Shown here one piece after another: positions 15,201 through 31,415 of a stretch of 64,000 nucleotides of DNA. Where the stretch lies: contig CAUYLG010038418.1 in assembly GCA_963573385.1 (NCBI GenBank), forward strand, positions 57,015 through 121,014, given 5' to 3'. A program made the translations under genes and the position numbers. Each line of letters begins with the position of its first letter. Position 1 is the stretch's first letter. Below the pieces are notes generated by a model. It did no database searches. It worked only from the letters and a program-made list of their open reading frames with translations, and was not told the origin of the DNA. This DNA is from Cacajao melanocephalus. Lineage: Eukaryota > Chordata > Mammalia > Primates > Pitheciidae.

Positions 15201-15728
15201 TGTCAGAGGCCTGTGAACCAGAACGACTCCATCTTAAATAGGAGCTGGGTAAAATGAGGCTGAAACCTACTGGGCTACATTCCCAGATGTTAAGGCATTC
15301 TAAGTACAGGACAAGATAGGAAGTCAGCACAAAATACAGGTCATAAAGACCTTGATGATAAAACAGGTTGCAGCAAGTGAAATCCTACCAAAACCAAGAT
15401 GGCCACATGAGTGACCTCTGGTCATCCTCACATCAGCACCATGACAGTTTACAAATGCCATAGCAATGTCAGGAAGTTACCCTATATGGTCTAAAAAGGG
15501 GAAGCATGAATAATCCACCCCTTGTTTAGCATATCATCATGAAATACCATAAAAATGAGCAACCAGCAGCCCCTATGGAGTAGCCATTCTTTATTCGTTT
15601 ACTTTCTTAATAAATTTGCTTTCACTTTACACGGCGGACTTGTCCTGAATTCTTTCTTGCATCAGATCTAAGATCAAAGGGATCCACTCTTCTCTTGGGG
15701 TCTGGATCAGGACCCCTTTCCTGTAACA
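15201..15728 (+). mobile_element. solo LTR of a class I endogenous retrovirus
   Basis: Starts TGTCAGAGGCCTGTGAACC and ends CCTTTCCTGTAACA. Internal marks typical of such LTRs are CACCATGACAGTTTACAAATG, a polyadenylation signal AATAAA at 15609-15614 after ACTTTCTT, and TCTTGGGGTCTGGATCAGGA near the 3' end. No retroviral internal sequence lies on either side, so it is solo. I did not find a clear target-site duplication, and the exact family is not named. Confidence 0.82.
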
Positions 15729-17063
15729 TATTTCTCTGTCCTATAACATCATGAGTTCAAATTCAGGATCATTTAAAAAAAGCTTTCAATACTGTTGTAA
15801 GTTTTTAAAAATAGCTTGGTTTTTTTCTTAAAAAGAGAAATAAAAAGTTATTTGTTGTTTAGTGTAACTGCATGCCAAACATTAAATATCTTGTATACAT
15901 TTTATTAGCTGGTAGAATATTATAATTAATGCATAGCCCAGGTTCCGTTCCCTTTTTAATTGGAAAGTATCCAAGTTGCAAAAGGAGAAAAACATCCCTA
16001 TTCTTATTCTAAAGTGGAAAAAAAGTGAATGAAGTTAGAGGTACATGGCCATTATTAACTAGACATTCTGTAACAAATTATAATTAAATGAAAATATATT
16101 GCTTTCACCTGCATCCATCAGGATTATTTTTTCTTTTTAAGAATCAGGAGAGCTAGGGATGGTAAAAATGTGAATTCTACTTTGGTTAACAATTTGGTAT
16201 CATATTTACTTATATATTTTACCTGCATATAGGTGTATACTTTTTCTTATATGCATATACACAGAAAATAAAAAAATGAAGAAAAGCCATTTTTTTTCAC
16301 ATATTATTTTCTCCTCACCCTTGAAATAGCAACCACTATTGCCAGTAGAAGTTTTACTAACTGAAATATTTATTTTTCTCGTCTGGGCAAATAAGAGATT
16401 AAACTAAGCAACAGCATTGGTTAGAGTAAGGAGAGAGGAAATTCAGCTCACACCCAGCTACCCTGGCACAGCAGTCTCCCACCCCCACTTCCTGCCCCTT
16501 CTTTTCCTTCTCACTGCTCCAGGCAGGGGAGCAGAGGCCTCTCAGGAAAGTTCCTGCACTTCAGGTGCTTTATGGTGTGTAGCACTTTTTAAACTCAGTA
16601 AATTATCTTTCTTATGAAAAGAAGAAATGTCCTAGATTCTGAGTGAACACTGTTACAAATTACTTGAGTTAAGATGAATTGTTCTCCTTTTGTTTTAAAG
16701 ACTATCCAAAATATTAGTGCAAATGATTAGGAAAATTAGCAGAAAATGATACTGGTTTTCTTAACCTATTGCCTTCTCATCTATCCTTCCGGTGCTGCTT
16801 AGAGGAGTGTGAGAGTATGAGATATTCCTAACATGCACCATCTTCCCATTACAGGATACGTCCAGAAGTCCACAGATAGCCTGCACCATAACTGTTAATT
16901 CACTTGCCTAATCCTTAGAGTTTACTACAGAAATAATTATTATCAGGACTCTTTCAGACAGACTACTTACCTCGGCAATGAGGAAGATTCCTAGACTATG
17001 AAAAAATTGTGTGTAATATATTTCTTTCTCCCGAATATTGAGTCTATATAAAACAACTAGTTG
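15729..17063. other. unassigned DNA
   Basis: AT-rich apart from a more GC-rich patch at about 16430-16570. No exon or repeat family was recognised. Confidence 0.4.
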
Positions 17064-19784
<2,721 letters not shown>

Positions 19785-19935
19785 CTGAAGTGGGTTCATA
19801 TCTAATCTCATCTTCTTACTATTTGATCTTAGGCAAATCACTGAAATTTATTTCAGTTTCCTCATCCATACAATGAAGATGAGAGTATTTGCCTGATAGG
19901 ATTTTTGTGATGATTAAATTAAGTGATAATAGTTG
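19785..19935 (+). mobile_element. MIR fragment
   Basis: TTAGGCAAATCACTGAAATT, CAGTTTCCTCATCCATACAA and TTTTGTGATGATTAAATTAA follow the MIR core and 3' half. Confidence 0.75.
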
Positions 19936-20399
19936 ACTATTACTTTCATTATTAAAAATAGAGGTAAAGATACAAGAGATCTCAGAATGTTAACGGAGGT
20001 CTCTTCTCTGTCCTGCTGCATTCCTTTTTTTGCTTTGTGATGTCCAAAGAACCTACTGGACCAGACTCTAGCACATTCCTTCCTCTCAGGCAAGCTCCCT
20101 ACTTCCCTTTCTACTATTTCACAGCTCTGAAATTTAACCGTTGTTTCCACTGGGGTATCTGTTTCCCTGCTTCATAGCAAAATGAAATTGTTTACTGTTC
20201 TTTTTTTCTTAAGAATTTCTAAATTGTCTTGGAATTATCGACTCAAATACATCTTCCTCACTACACCTAGAACCATCTTACCAGAATCTGCCTCATCTAA
20301 ACTTCTACAGAAAAGTTTACATTGTTTTAGCATGACTCAACCCTACAACCCAGCTTCATGCTCTAGCATACTCCCAGAGTCTTTCCTAACAGTAATATA

Positions 20400-20720
20400 C
20401 TAAATTTTTTAACATTCCTAGAAATCACCATGTTTCTCATATCTCTGTGTCTTTTCTGGAGTCTTTGTCTTCTTCTTGTCTCCCTAGTAAAGTCTTCAAG
20501 GCTCAGACCAAACTCTAAAACCATCATTCTTTCTTCAGACTGATTAACTGCTGCTATGAGTATCATAGCTCTGGGATGTCTCTCCTATTATAGCACTTAT
20601 CATACTGAGTTTTAATCATTGATTGTCTTATCTTTAGCCCCCACAAAACCATAAAAATCTTCAAGATTTTGTCTTATTTCTGTATTCATAGAACCTAGCA
20701 TAAACAATGGCACAATTAAC
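20400..20720 (+). mobile_element. L2 fragment
   Basis: CTTCAAGGCTCAGACCAAACT, TATTATAGCACTTATCATAC and CATAGAACCTAGCATAAAC follow the L2 3' part. Diverged. Confidence 0.55.
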
Positions 20721-20734
20721 CTGCATAACAGTCA

Positions 20735-20885
20735 CATGGGATATGTATCCTTCTTACTATTGCTATTTTGCGGAAGAGGAAACCATGAGATGAAGAGTTT
20801 AAGTTACTTGTCCAGGGACACAGACTTTTAAGGTGTAGAACTAAGACATGACCAGATTACCTGATCTGTCCAGTCCTCCCCAAAC
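20735..20885 (-). mobile_element. MIR fragment, antisense
   Basis: GAGGAAACCATGAGATGAAG, TAAGTTACTTGTCCAGGGAC and AGAACTAAGACATGACCAG are the reverse complement of the MIR core. Confidence 0.65.
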
Positions 20886-22334
20886 TTTGACTAGCTTCTC
20901 AATCTAAAGCTTGTCATATCATAGGTGCTCTATAAATATGTGAACAATTAAAGAATGTGTACATTACAAAATAAAGCTTACAATAAAATCTTATCTGTCA
21001 TTGGCCCTGCTAGGACGCTATCTTCTTTCAGGTAATTTTTTGATCTCTCTGTTCTCTGTAAACTTTACAGCAATTCTGTACCACAGAGCTTGCATTCATT
21101 CACTTAAATATTTATTACTCAATGAATTTACAGCTCTTCTTTCAAGTAATGCTGAAGAGAGTGCAGTTTAAAAATTCCATTCATTAGGAGATTGGGGAAT
21201 CTCAAGAATGGGCCTGGCTAGACAGCTGCTCCTGTCTCAGTTACCGAGCTCCTTCCAAGGACCAAGGAAAGTACCTTGGAGAGAAAGACTTGGCAACAGA
21301 ATCAACATTCATTTTCTCCCTTTCTCCATTCCTTTCTCCTTATAAACTAGCACAAAAGTTAACCCAATTTTCTCAACACCCCCTGCCTCTACTACCACTT
21401 CTACTCCACCAGTGGGAAATGGAACGAAAAGAGAAGTGCCAGTAGAGATGAGAAAAAGCCTGGGTAGAATCAATAAGAACAAGCTCAAGACTGGGTCTGC
21501 AGCAGTAGAAAGTCAAAAAGTGCTTAAAAAAGAGATCCCACCTCCATCGTCAGTTACTACCATGTGAACCTACACCATATGTAAGATATTTAATAGGTGC
21601 AAGTTTAGCATTTCCAATACAGAAACTATTCACAGGGATAGACAGGATAGAAGTTATTTTGAATCCATTTAAAAACACAGCCAGCCATTCACAAACAATT
21701 TTCAGTCATACTTAAGGCTATACTGTTGATCACAGTAAATGGGCAAGTTAAATATTTTGTAACTGATCAGTTGAAGATACCTGCCCTAGAGAATAAGCTG
21801 GAATATTGCCAGCATTGCTGGCTGGCTCCCAGTAGCAATCTGCATTGGCTCTGTTTTCGGTTCCACACGTATGGGGCATTAGGTTGTGGGGTGTATGAGA
21901 TGTCAGCCACATGGCTAACTCCCTTTTCTGCAGTGTGCCTGTAAATAGATTGTTTTCATTGCAGTTAATGGATACTCTGGTCCCTGTTCTGAGAAGGACC
22001 TGAACTTTTAAGATTTCTTTGTTTTAGATTATGTGAATAGATGCACAAAATGTTGGTAGAGGTTTTCTTTTCAAATCATAGTCTTTCCTGTAGGGTCTTA
22101 GAGATCAAACTCTGCCAGCTTGCAAGGAAATCATGGAAAGAACACTTTTACCAAGACAAATAGGCAACATTAAGGTTCAACCTGGAAAAGTATGACACCA
22201 AATTAGGATAGAAGTCTATTCCAATCTTCTATACACAATTTATAATAATGAATAAGAGAAAATTACATATAGGATGACTCAGAAATTGTATTATAGTTCA
22301 TTAGCTTATAATACCATAGAGGATGATTTGGTAT
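20886..22334. other. unassigned DNA
   Basis: No supported feature. Confidence 0.4.
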
Positions 22335-22520
22335 TAAGCCACATGATATCTAAGCCACATGATATCTAAAGACATGATGCCAAGATGGCATTCAGGGGAG
22401 AGATAAAAATTTGACAGATATGTTCTGTTATAGAGATTATGCTCTATATTACAAAGATAGTTATACAGAAGCATTATAAAGATGTGCTACTTAGCAGTGT
22501 CGTATAGATGTATCATAATA
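22335..22520 (+). repeat. direct repeat copy A
   Basis: About 185 bp, roughly 85% alike by eye to 23049-23235. Shared blocks are TAAGCCACATG, ATGATGCCAAGATGGCA, GACAGATATGTTC and TACAGAAGCA. It starts with a 16-bp tandem duplication of TAAGCCACATGATATC (22335-22350 and 22351-22366). The family is not recognised. Confidence 0.8.
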
Positions 22521-22648
22521 GTTGGTATCACAAGCTAATGAGGGCATAGTTGATATTGCAAGGAAAAACGTCTTTCTGGAATTTTAAGTTTCATTTTTTT
22601 CCTGAAGAATATAAACCATGTTTAAATGTAAATATAGGCATATAGCCC

Positions 22649-23030
22649 TGTTTTAGTCTGATTAGGCAGCTATAACAAAATAACCATAAACTGGGTGGCT
22701 AAAACAACAGAAATGTATTGTTTGCAGTTGAGGAGGCTTGGAGGTTCAAGATCAAGGTGCCACCCAATTTGGTCCCTGGTGTGGGTTTTCTTCCTGGCTT
22801 GAAAATGGATGTCTTCTGGTGTTATCCTCACAGGGAACAGAGAAAGAGTCTGGTGTTATTTTCACAGGGAATAGAGAAAGAAGGAACGCCCTACGGTCTC
22901 TTCATATAAGGACACTAATCCTACGAGGACCCCACCTTATGAGTTTAATTATCTCCTTATTTTAAATATAGTGGCTTCAGGGGTTTAGGGCTTTCACATA
23001 TGAATTTTAAGACTCAACTAAGTTCACTGT
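22649..23030 (-). mobile_element. MLT1-type MaLR LTR, antisense, with 34-bp tandem duplication
   Basis: TTTTAGTCTGATTAGGCAGC, CTGGGTGGCTAAAACAACAG, AAGATCAAGGTGCC and ACATATGAATTTTAAGA are the reverse complement of an MLT1-like LTR. A 34-bp unit starting TCTGGTGTTAT is repeated at 22815-22848 and 22849-22882. Confidence 0.75.
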
Positions 23031-23048
23031 AGGCACTTAAACAAAAAT

Positions 23049-23235
23049 TAAGCCACATGTTATCTGAAGTTATGATGCCAAGATGGCACTCAGGGCAGAG
23101 AAAAAAGTTCGACAGATATGTTCCATTATAGAGATTTTGTTTTATATCTATTATAAAGATATTTATACAGAAGATATTTATACAGAAGCACTATAAAGAT
23201 TTGCTACTTAGAAATGTCATACAGGTGTATCATAG
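23049..23235 (+). repeat. direct repeat copy B
   Basis: Second copy of the 22335-22520 sequence, in the same orientation, on the other side of the MLT1 LTR. It carries its own tandem 15-bp duplication GATATTTATACAGAA. Similarity to copy A ends abruptly near the CATAGGTTG stretch. Confidence 0.8.
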
Positions 23236-26200
23236 GTTGTCTCATGGTTGATTCTTCAGAAATTATCAGTTTTCTCCTAAATTTAAATGCTACCTTAAAT
23301 AATACTTTTATACAAAGGTACTCCACCTACAAATTACTTTTGTCTTTTCCTTTGTTTGTTTCTATGTTTCTTTCTAACTTGGTGGGCTTTTATTCCTGAC
23401 ATTTTTATTTGTGGTTATCTTCAGATTACTGTCCTTAGCTAATGGAGGTGTTTCATCAACACAGCAGAGGACTAGACGTGCCTGAGAACTTACTTCATCA
23501 GATAACCATTGACCAATATTTGACAGGTACAAGGATATAAAAACTCAGGTTCCTCAACTCAATCAGAGTACATCTAGGGGTAAATTTATAATCTAAAGTT
23601 TTCTATAGGATCAGGCTGAAGTTACTCTATAGGGTACTTTGCCTGAGATTGCATCCTATTTGTCTTTTCCCTTCTTTCCTTGTCCTGATGCCTCCAACTT
23701 TACCAATGTTTCCTGAGATCACTTCCTCAATAAATCACTTGCACACCAATACTCATTTTAGGGTCTTTTGGGGAATACAGCCTAACATAGGATGTGAGAT
23801 AACATCTATGACATTATTAAGAAGATACAATGGAGAAAAATAGAATACGTTAAATGATAACATCTTTTAGTATGATATCTTTCTAGCCTTTCTGTTCCTG
23901 CGTCAATAATGAGTCTCTCCTTACTTGGTTCATGTCTCATCGAAGACTTTTTTTTCCCACTTTGCTCAGTCTGCCTGAGAGGCTTAGTCTCACTTGAGTT
24001 CCCACTTTTTTCTAACAGTCCTGTTACTCTTGTAAGCCCCTACGTGCAGTTCTCAGGATTGATGGAAATACGTTAGGAAGACGGGGAAGTATAAAGCTGT
24101 AGCATTTAACCAACTATACACAGAGACTTCAACAGGCTAATGGCAACACCAGCATAAAGAAGGGGTGAATCCAAGAAAACAGAAAGTTGGCAGATGGCAG
24201 TGGCAAAAAGAGCTAGAGGGAGTATACGAGAGCAAATAATCATCAGAGATTCCTGTTCAGTGTGGACACACACTGCACTCAGTTAGCAGTGATTCTGCCT
24301 TTTCTTTATTATAATTATGGTACTAAGGACTGAGAGGTTTGCCTTCCATCTTCCTGAGCTTGACTTTTGTTAGTTGGAGACTGAACAGTTTTCATTTGTG
24401 TTTGTCACAGGTAAGAGAGTGATCTCAAGAGAGTACCAGCTTCTAGTTGTGTTAAAAGGAGAAAGTATTCAGGAAAGAAGTCAGGGGATGCAGAAGGAGG
24501 GAGTCAGAGGGCATGTTTTAAAAAATGTAACAAATTTTATTTTGAATGGATAAAATCCTGTTTTTCAGTCTCGCCAATCCATGGTAGTTGCATCCAGGAA
24601 GGTAATCAAACAACTCTGTGCTGTCAAATTGCCTGCTAACTCTCCTGTCATTATCACTTTTCTCTCTCAGTGCCATGTGTTCCTCCTAGCTATTCTGACA
24701 TCTTAAACTCTGTCTGCTTCAGATTTCCTGACACTTTCTTGTATGTTCTCCCTCTCTGGCCAATCACCCTGTCTCCTTGGTGGATTTCTCTTCCTCCATT
24801 TTTCTAAAACCAATAATATTGTTAAGGCCTTTCCCAATCTATGTATTTTCCTTTGGTGTCCATACATTATATCTATGATTTCCAACGCCTTTTATAAAAT
24901 TACAGTAAATAATATTCATGTATTTTTCTTTTTTAAGATTAAATGCTGCCTTATTAGGTCAATGACATCTTTTGTCTTTGCATGCAAATTGCCTAGGACA
25001 CAGAAAACCTGGTAACAGATATTTTTAATAAATAAATATTTAATAAAATAGTTCACATTTCTTTTGAGAAAAATGCTTCGAAAGTCACATTTTAAAATAT
25101 CACAAAAGAGAAACATATTTGCTTAATCAATTGTTTATGTACTAATTTAAATATTGTTATCTAATACTTCATGAACAATATAAACCAACAAGATTATCTT
25201 AGTAAAAATAGAATACAGCTTTGAGCAAAAATTACATTTTGATTTATACTTAGTTAAGCTTGCCTTATAGAACTTGAAAGAATAGTTTTCTTTCTCCCTT
25301 AATAAGGAAGTCATATCAGTAGAAAGGTTTATAAACCACTAATGTGCTAATATTCTACGAGTCCACCTGAGGTATCTTAGAGGAAAGAATATTCTCAAAT
25401 CTTCTTCAGCAGATAATTAAAACAAATGTTTTTATAAATAAAAAGGCCAAACCTGTCTTTACAAGCCTTGGACCAAAAATTTTGAAATCTGAGACATTTC
25501 TTATATCAATATGAGCATTTAGTCAAAGGAAAAAGAAATTCCAAATTGTTTCATTACTCACTAAGTTAGCCATTCTAGGAATTCAGAGAGCACATTTGTG
25601 CAGGGGCCACACAACATTCCTAAAAGCAGGTGGTGTATTTTACGAATTTAATGTGTCATTCATTGTACATAGTATGGAATCGTGAGCTCTCAAGCTATTA
25701 AAATCTTGTGACATTTCAAAAGCTTATCCCTGAAAAAAAGTCATACATGATATAAACATGGCTTTTTTTCTCCTCTATCTACTTTTAACTCTGAGATTTA
25801 ATATTCTCTTTCCGCCTCTCTTTTTAAAATCTGCTTAGTTTTCTGTGTTTAAATTATGAACGCTCTACCGGTTGTCTAAATCTCTGTCAATCCTTTAGGG
25901 TGCATCAGGTAGTCCATCAGTTTCATCACGTTAAAGAAATCTCTCCTGGAGCCTCTGCGTGGCAGCACAGTGGACTAGCCAGCCACCCTCTGTTGGTGCA
26001 GCTCTCATCCTGAGACCTCACATCACTCTTACCCTGGGGATTCCTTTTACTTCTTCCTGACCTGAATCCTTTCTTTCTGGATTGGCTACTCTTTCTTGGC
26101 TAACTATTCTGTTTTGCTGAAGTACGTCATCTAAGAGTTTTCTAAGAAATGCTGCATCAAGCTTAACTTTTTGAGAACTCGCATGTCTGAACCTTGTCAA

Positions 26201-27987
26201 TGCCCTAAGCTAATTGAAATTTTGTCTGAATATAGAATTCTATATTGGAAATATTTTCCTCTGAAATTAGATGGCATTTTCTGTTGCCTCCTGGATTCTA
26301 GGATTAAAGCTATGAAGAACAAAGCAATGTTAATCCCTGAAAATTATGTAACCTATTTTTATTTAAATTTTTTTTTCCTGGAACCTCACAGAGCCTTCTA
26401 TTTTTCTCCAGTGTTCTAAAACATTATGATGACCTGCTTTGGTATGAGTTTGTTTTCATCCATTGTACTGAAATCTCTCAATCTAAAAATAAATTTCTTT
26501 AATTACTAAAAAAATTATTCAATTACTTTATTGATGACTTCTCTCACATATGCCCTGTTTTCTCTTTCTGCAATGCTTATTTTTACTTCTGGGGTGGCTC
26601 AGATTTTCTTGTTTTCTTATGATTTTTTTTTTCATTATTTCCCTTACTTCTGGGATATTTTCTCAACTTTAATTTTTAAAACTTTCTCTGAGATTTTTAT
26701 TCTTCTTCTCATACTTTTAAATTCAAAGAGTGTTTTATTTTCTGCTCATTTAAAAAGTAACAATTTGATATTGTTTCATGGATGCAATATTTTCTCTAAC
26801 CTTTGTGAAGATCTTTACTGTCTTCCAGAATAGTTTGTTTCTTCCAAATTCCTTCATTTTTGTTTGTTTGGGTTTTTTTTTTTTTGTCTCTATATTTCAT
26901 TTTAGATTATTTCCTTAGCTATCCAGTGATCTTGGGTTGTATGCTTGTGTTTAAAAGCAGCTCAAGAATGGAATCTTTAAGCCCATGGGTAGAGCTTGTC
27001 AACTGTAAGCTTTGTTATAGAAAGGGTTGGTAGATTTTTTTTTTTTTGAGGAAGTCCAGCATCAATATATTTCTTTAGACTTGTCAGATTCCTCTGAGAA
27101 GAATATTTCAACCGTGTCTGGAGAGCTGCCAGCATTCTGAAGCCTTATGAAAAGAAGGCTAGGTGGCTCTCAATCAGTGGACCTGGCATGAATTCAATTA
27201 TGACAGCCTGTACGCATTTCTTCCCAAGTTGACATTCAAGGATATCATGTTGATTGTTAGAAGTTGGGTGTGGTGGTATTCTTTACACTATGGAGGTCAG
27301 AAAATACTACAAATCAAGTCTCGTTCTTCCCAAAGAGATGGTGGTTAAACATATATCAGCACAATGTCTGTCTCAATATTTAATATTTCTTGTTTCACTT
27401 GTTCCCCTGATTTCAGTCCAGTCTTTCAGTGCAAAGATGCTCTGTTCTACCTACTTCAAAGAAAAAAAAAATTCTTTCATTACTTTCAGGCATACTGGAG
27501 AGGGAGCAGCAAGGTTATGTTGGATAAGGTAGAAGATCTGAGATTCCAATTGCTTATTAAACAGACTTTAACCAAAGTTCTGAATCCAAACTCTGCCCTC
27601 ACTGATATTGGTGGTTAGCACTTTCAATTCCTGAAGGTTTGGAGGGGATTTCATGGAATAAATAAAGTCGTTTCTTGATTTGAACCTTTGTGGGATTAAG
27701 ATTTAGCCACCTCGGTTCTACCAAATCAATTGCATTCATCCATGTGCTATCCACCTGTCAAAATTAAGTTGCTACTGTTTTCTATCCCCTTCTTATAGTT
27801 TAGTGGTTTGTGCTTTAAAAATTATTTTTGTTTTAGAAGAATAGGAGACTATTAAAAGAAATGTGAATATGTTGACATCTATCTTCATTCAACTGAATTT
27901 TTAATTAACCAGTTAAACTCTGGGAGGGTCCCAAGTAGCCTCATATCGTGGCTGCAAGTGGATCAGCACTGACTATCTCCATGTCCC
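23236..27987. other. 4.7 kb without recognised features
   Basis: AT-rich DNA with pyrimidine-rich stretches around 26.4-26.9 kb. Open frames up to 100 codons (26531-26833) are composition-driven. A short phrase at about 27265 resembling Alu was not confirmed. Confidence 0.4.
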
Positions 27988-28432
27988 TGTTGGAGGTTAA
28001 CTGTGACCCCATAATGATATGTTCAGTCCCCAACCCCCAGCGTTGTGAGTGTGACCTTCTTAGAAAATAGGGTCTTATAAGGTAATATGAGGTCATACTG
28101 GATTAGGTCTTAACCAATCACTAGTGGGTTTGTAAGGGAAGGGGAATTTGGATATAGAGGAATGGGGAAGACTATGTGACAGTGGTGGCAAAGAATGGAG
28201 CAATGCAGCTGCAAGCCACAGAATGCCAAGGACTGGTAGCAATCACTATAAACTAGGAAGTGGTGGCAAAAAAAAAAGCTTTTTTCTTTAGATCCTTCAG
28301 AGGGTACCTGGCTCTATGAATACATTAATTTTGGACTTCCAGCCTCAAGGACTGTGAGAAAATTAATTCCTGTTGCTTAAGGCAATTCCATCTGTGGTAC
28401 TTTGTTATGGCAGACCTAGGAAACTAATAGAA
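27988..28432 (+). mobile_element. MLT1-type MaLR LTR
   Basis: TGTTGGAGGTTAACTGTGAC start, then GGAGCAATGCAGCTGCAAGC, TTTTGGACTTCCAGCCTCAAG and TTTGTTATGGCAGACCTAGG to AAACTAATAGAA. A typical MLT1 LTR in sense orientation with no internal sequence attached. Confidence 0.78.
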
Positions 28433-31244
28433 CCACCAGTGACCTACTCCCAAGGCTTTGCTTTTTCCTGGAAGTAGATGGACAAATAAGGAGAAAGGAA
28501 GTCTAGGCCATCAGCACCACTATGACCCTTTATGCATTAAGCCCTGCTCCTATGGAGGATATGTTAGGTCTCTGCTTCTGCCAACTCCTGTTCAATTATC
28601 TTAGCTATTCAAGAATTTAGGTTACAACTACACTCCAGTTGAAAGGCCTCAGATATATATACATATTCAAATATATTTATAAACATTGGAAGCTATAATC
28701 GCTGATCAGCTTTGGGATTTTAATATTTCATCCTTGAAATTGACAGTTATCAATCATAGTTGGTAGAAAAGACTTCTTGAGTTAAGATAGAATTTTCATA
28801 AAGTATTTTCTCAGAATCATACATATTGTCAATATTTATGGGGAATTTTTGTGTTTTTCTTTTCTTTTTTTGCCTGCAGTCATTAGTGATATTTTGGGAG
28901 ACAAATTATATCATTTGTGGCAATTAATATAAAAACATTTACACAGTGATTTTATCTAAAACCTATTTTCTGCCTAAAGGTTAAGAAAACTAAGAAAAAG
29001 AGTAAGTTAGTAATAATTAGGCATATGACCTTTTACACAAAAATGTTATAACCCATGTCTATACATATAATGAAGATGATTCTCTAATTTACACTTAATT
29101 ACTGAACCTATATATTCTTACATATAATTTTTGTCAGAATTCTTACCATAATGCCCTTTTGGTAGGACAAAAGTAACTGTCATCTAAGTTAGCATACTGA
29201 CAATACTGAATATAAATAAAATTTAAAGTCTCTACATAACATATATTATAAAAACTAATCTTTAGCATATGTGCTATGAAGCATTGCTAACTTGAGAAAC
29301 TCAAGTAAACAAAAATAAATCTTGAAGAAATAATTTAAAACTTTCAATATGAAAAATCACAAATGTAACATCCAATATTTTCATCTATTTCTTTGAAGTT
29401 AGAATAGAAATACAATATTATCAGGGATTGAATAGGAGCTTTGTTGGATTTGATAGCAAGCACTGTTTAAGACTAGCTGGAATTTATGAGAACTTAGAAC
29501 ATGAAAATGGTTCAAGTAGTAAACTATAAATTATAAAGTGCTGTTAACAAGAGCACTAAGCTTGGCACAGATAAATAATATTGCCAAAATTTCTTTATAA
29601 CTTCAATTTACTATTTATTTTCATAATAAATATTCACTGAATTATCTATACAGGCAAGAAAAGACTGGATAAGTAACATTCAAATCTTCATTATAAAAGC
29701 TATTCTTATCCAAATCTTTAATTTTTTCAACATTTTCAGTTACTAGTTGTGTGACCAATAAAATAAATTATAATTTAGTTAACATAATTAGGGTCTCAAG
29801 TTTTTAAATAAATCTTTGAAACAAATACATTTTCAGAAAAAGAGTATTATTGAACAAAAAGGATGCAATAAAATTTAAATTAAAAAATGATTTATTAGTT
29901 TTCTCTGTCTTCAGATAGTCTTTCAGATTTTTTAAATGAACTAGACTATAAAGGGTTTAAATATGTGAAAAATATGTTCAAGTGGAGAGGTAAATACTTT
30001 TTGTGTAATGAAAGTGTCATATTTCTACAAAAATCTTCCAGACAAGGTCTGAGATTAAAAGAGTATTCAAGTTGCCCATTTACCCCCATTACAAGTTATC
30101 ATTCTGGTAGAGTATTTGAAATCATTCACATAGTAATCATTGGAATGCAACATAAGTGTTTAAAATAGTAATTAAAGAATTATAACTACGAGGAGAAGCA
30201 GCTCTTCAGATGACTAGAAAATTACATGCTTGATAAAAGGGATGAAAGGTCATTTCTACCACGGAGCACTCCAACTTGGCGTGCAAATTATGAATAGCAT
30301 CATGGTCTAAAACTGTACTTTAGTGATTGTGTTTACATACTTGTTCTAGTTTGCCCATGACCTTGCTTTCTTTCAAAGAGTGACTGATTCATAAAGACAT
30401 TACCCAAGGTATAGAGGACTTAATAACTGTTTCTGTATACTCTTGGTAATTATGGAAATTTGAGCTGCCTGTCAAAAACTAGCAAATATGTTATATAAAA
30501 TACACATAAAAGCATATGATAAGGAGAATCAAGTTCTTATGAAGATTAGGTCCTGACTTCAAAAAAATTTACAAACATTTTGTGAACCCAGGTAATCTAT
30601 CCATACAAAGAGATTTTAATCTTAAAATAGGCAAGAATTAGGTTGGTTCCAGCTGACCAGACCATTCATACTAGACTTTAGTTAGTTTATCCAGGATGTA
30701 CTGTAATCTGGAAAGATGTCAGGATAAGGCTGAGCAGAGTGACAGACACCCTAAGCAAGTGGCTGGAATCCATGGAACTTAAATGCTAGGTAAGGACACT
30801 AAGCAAAAATCAAGTATTAGTATTTTCTCAATGATGCACACTCAACTCTAATTGGATCAAACATTTAGAAAAGGAAAATTTGGGCATTCATATGCCTTTA
30901 ATTTCTCTCTTTACGTTGATCTCTCCTTCTCTCCCCTTCCCTAATCTTTATATCTGATTATACTTTCTTCTCTCCATCTGTAAGGCCCACTTAATATTTA
31001 TTTATTATCTAAAAATTATTACATAAGTTATTAAATAGATGCATTTTTCTGTATGTATAAACAAATCAGACTTGCGTTCAAGTTTTACTTAATCATATTT
31101 TCTATGTGCCGCCAACTTTTCTAGGCCGTGGTCATAATGCAGTGATCAAAAGAGAATTATTGATGAGAACGAAACTTACATTAAGTGGGCACAGATCTAG
31201 ATTTAATATTGATTGTTTGCTATAAGGTTCCTGCCGCTACTCTA
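28433..31244. other. 2.8 kb without recognised features
   Basis: AT-rich, no exon or named repeat. The open frame at 29965-30168 has no family resemblance. Confidence 0.4.
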
Positions 31245-31415
31245 AGGCCTTTAACCTTGCTTATTATTCATTACAATATCCCTGTGAGTAGGTTATATGA
31301 TTTTCTCCATTTTATAGATTAGAAAACTGAAGAACAAAAAGATTAATTTTTAAAACATCTTAAATAACCAGTAGCAGAATATAAATCAGGTATTCTGTCT
31401 CAACATATGTCTTCA
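31245..31415 (-). mobile_element. MIR fragment, antisense
   Basis: CAATATCCCTGTGAGTAGG, CTCCATTTTATAGATTAGAA and AACTGAAGAACAAAAAG are the reverse complement of the MIR core. Confidence 0.65.

Noticed and set aside
26531..26833. 100-codon hydrophobic plus-strand frame
   Set aside because: It arises from a T-rich stretch, and the phenylalanine/leucine excess is compositional.
27255..27280. Alu-like phrase TTGGGTGTGGTGGTATTC
   Set aside because: The flanks do not continue as Alu on either side. It is a chance match.
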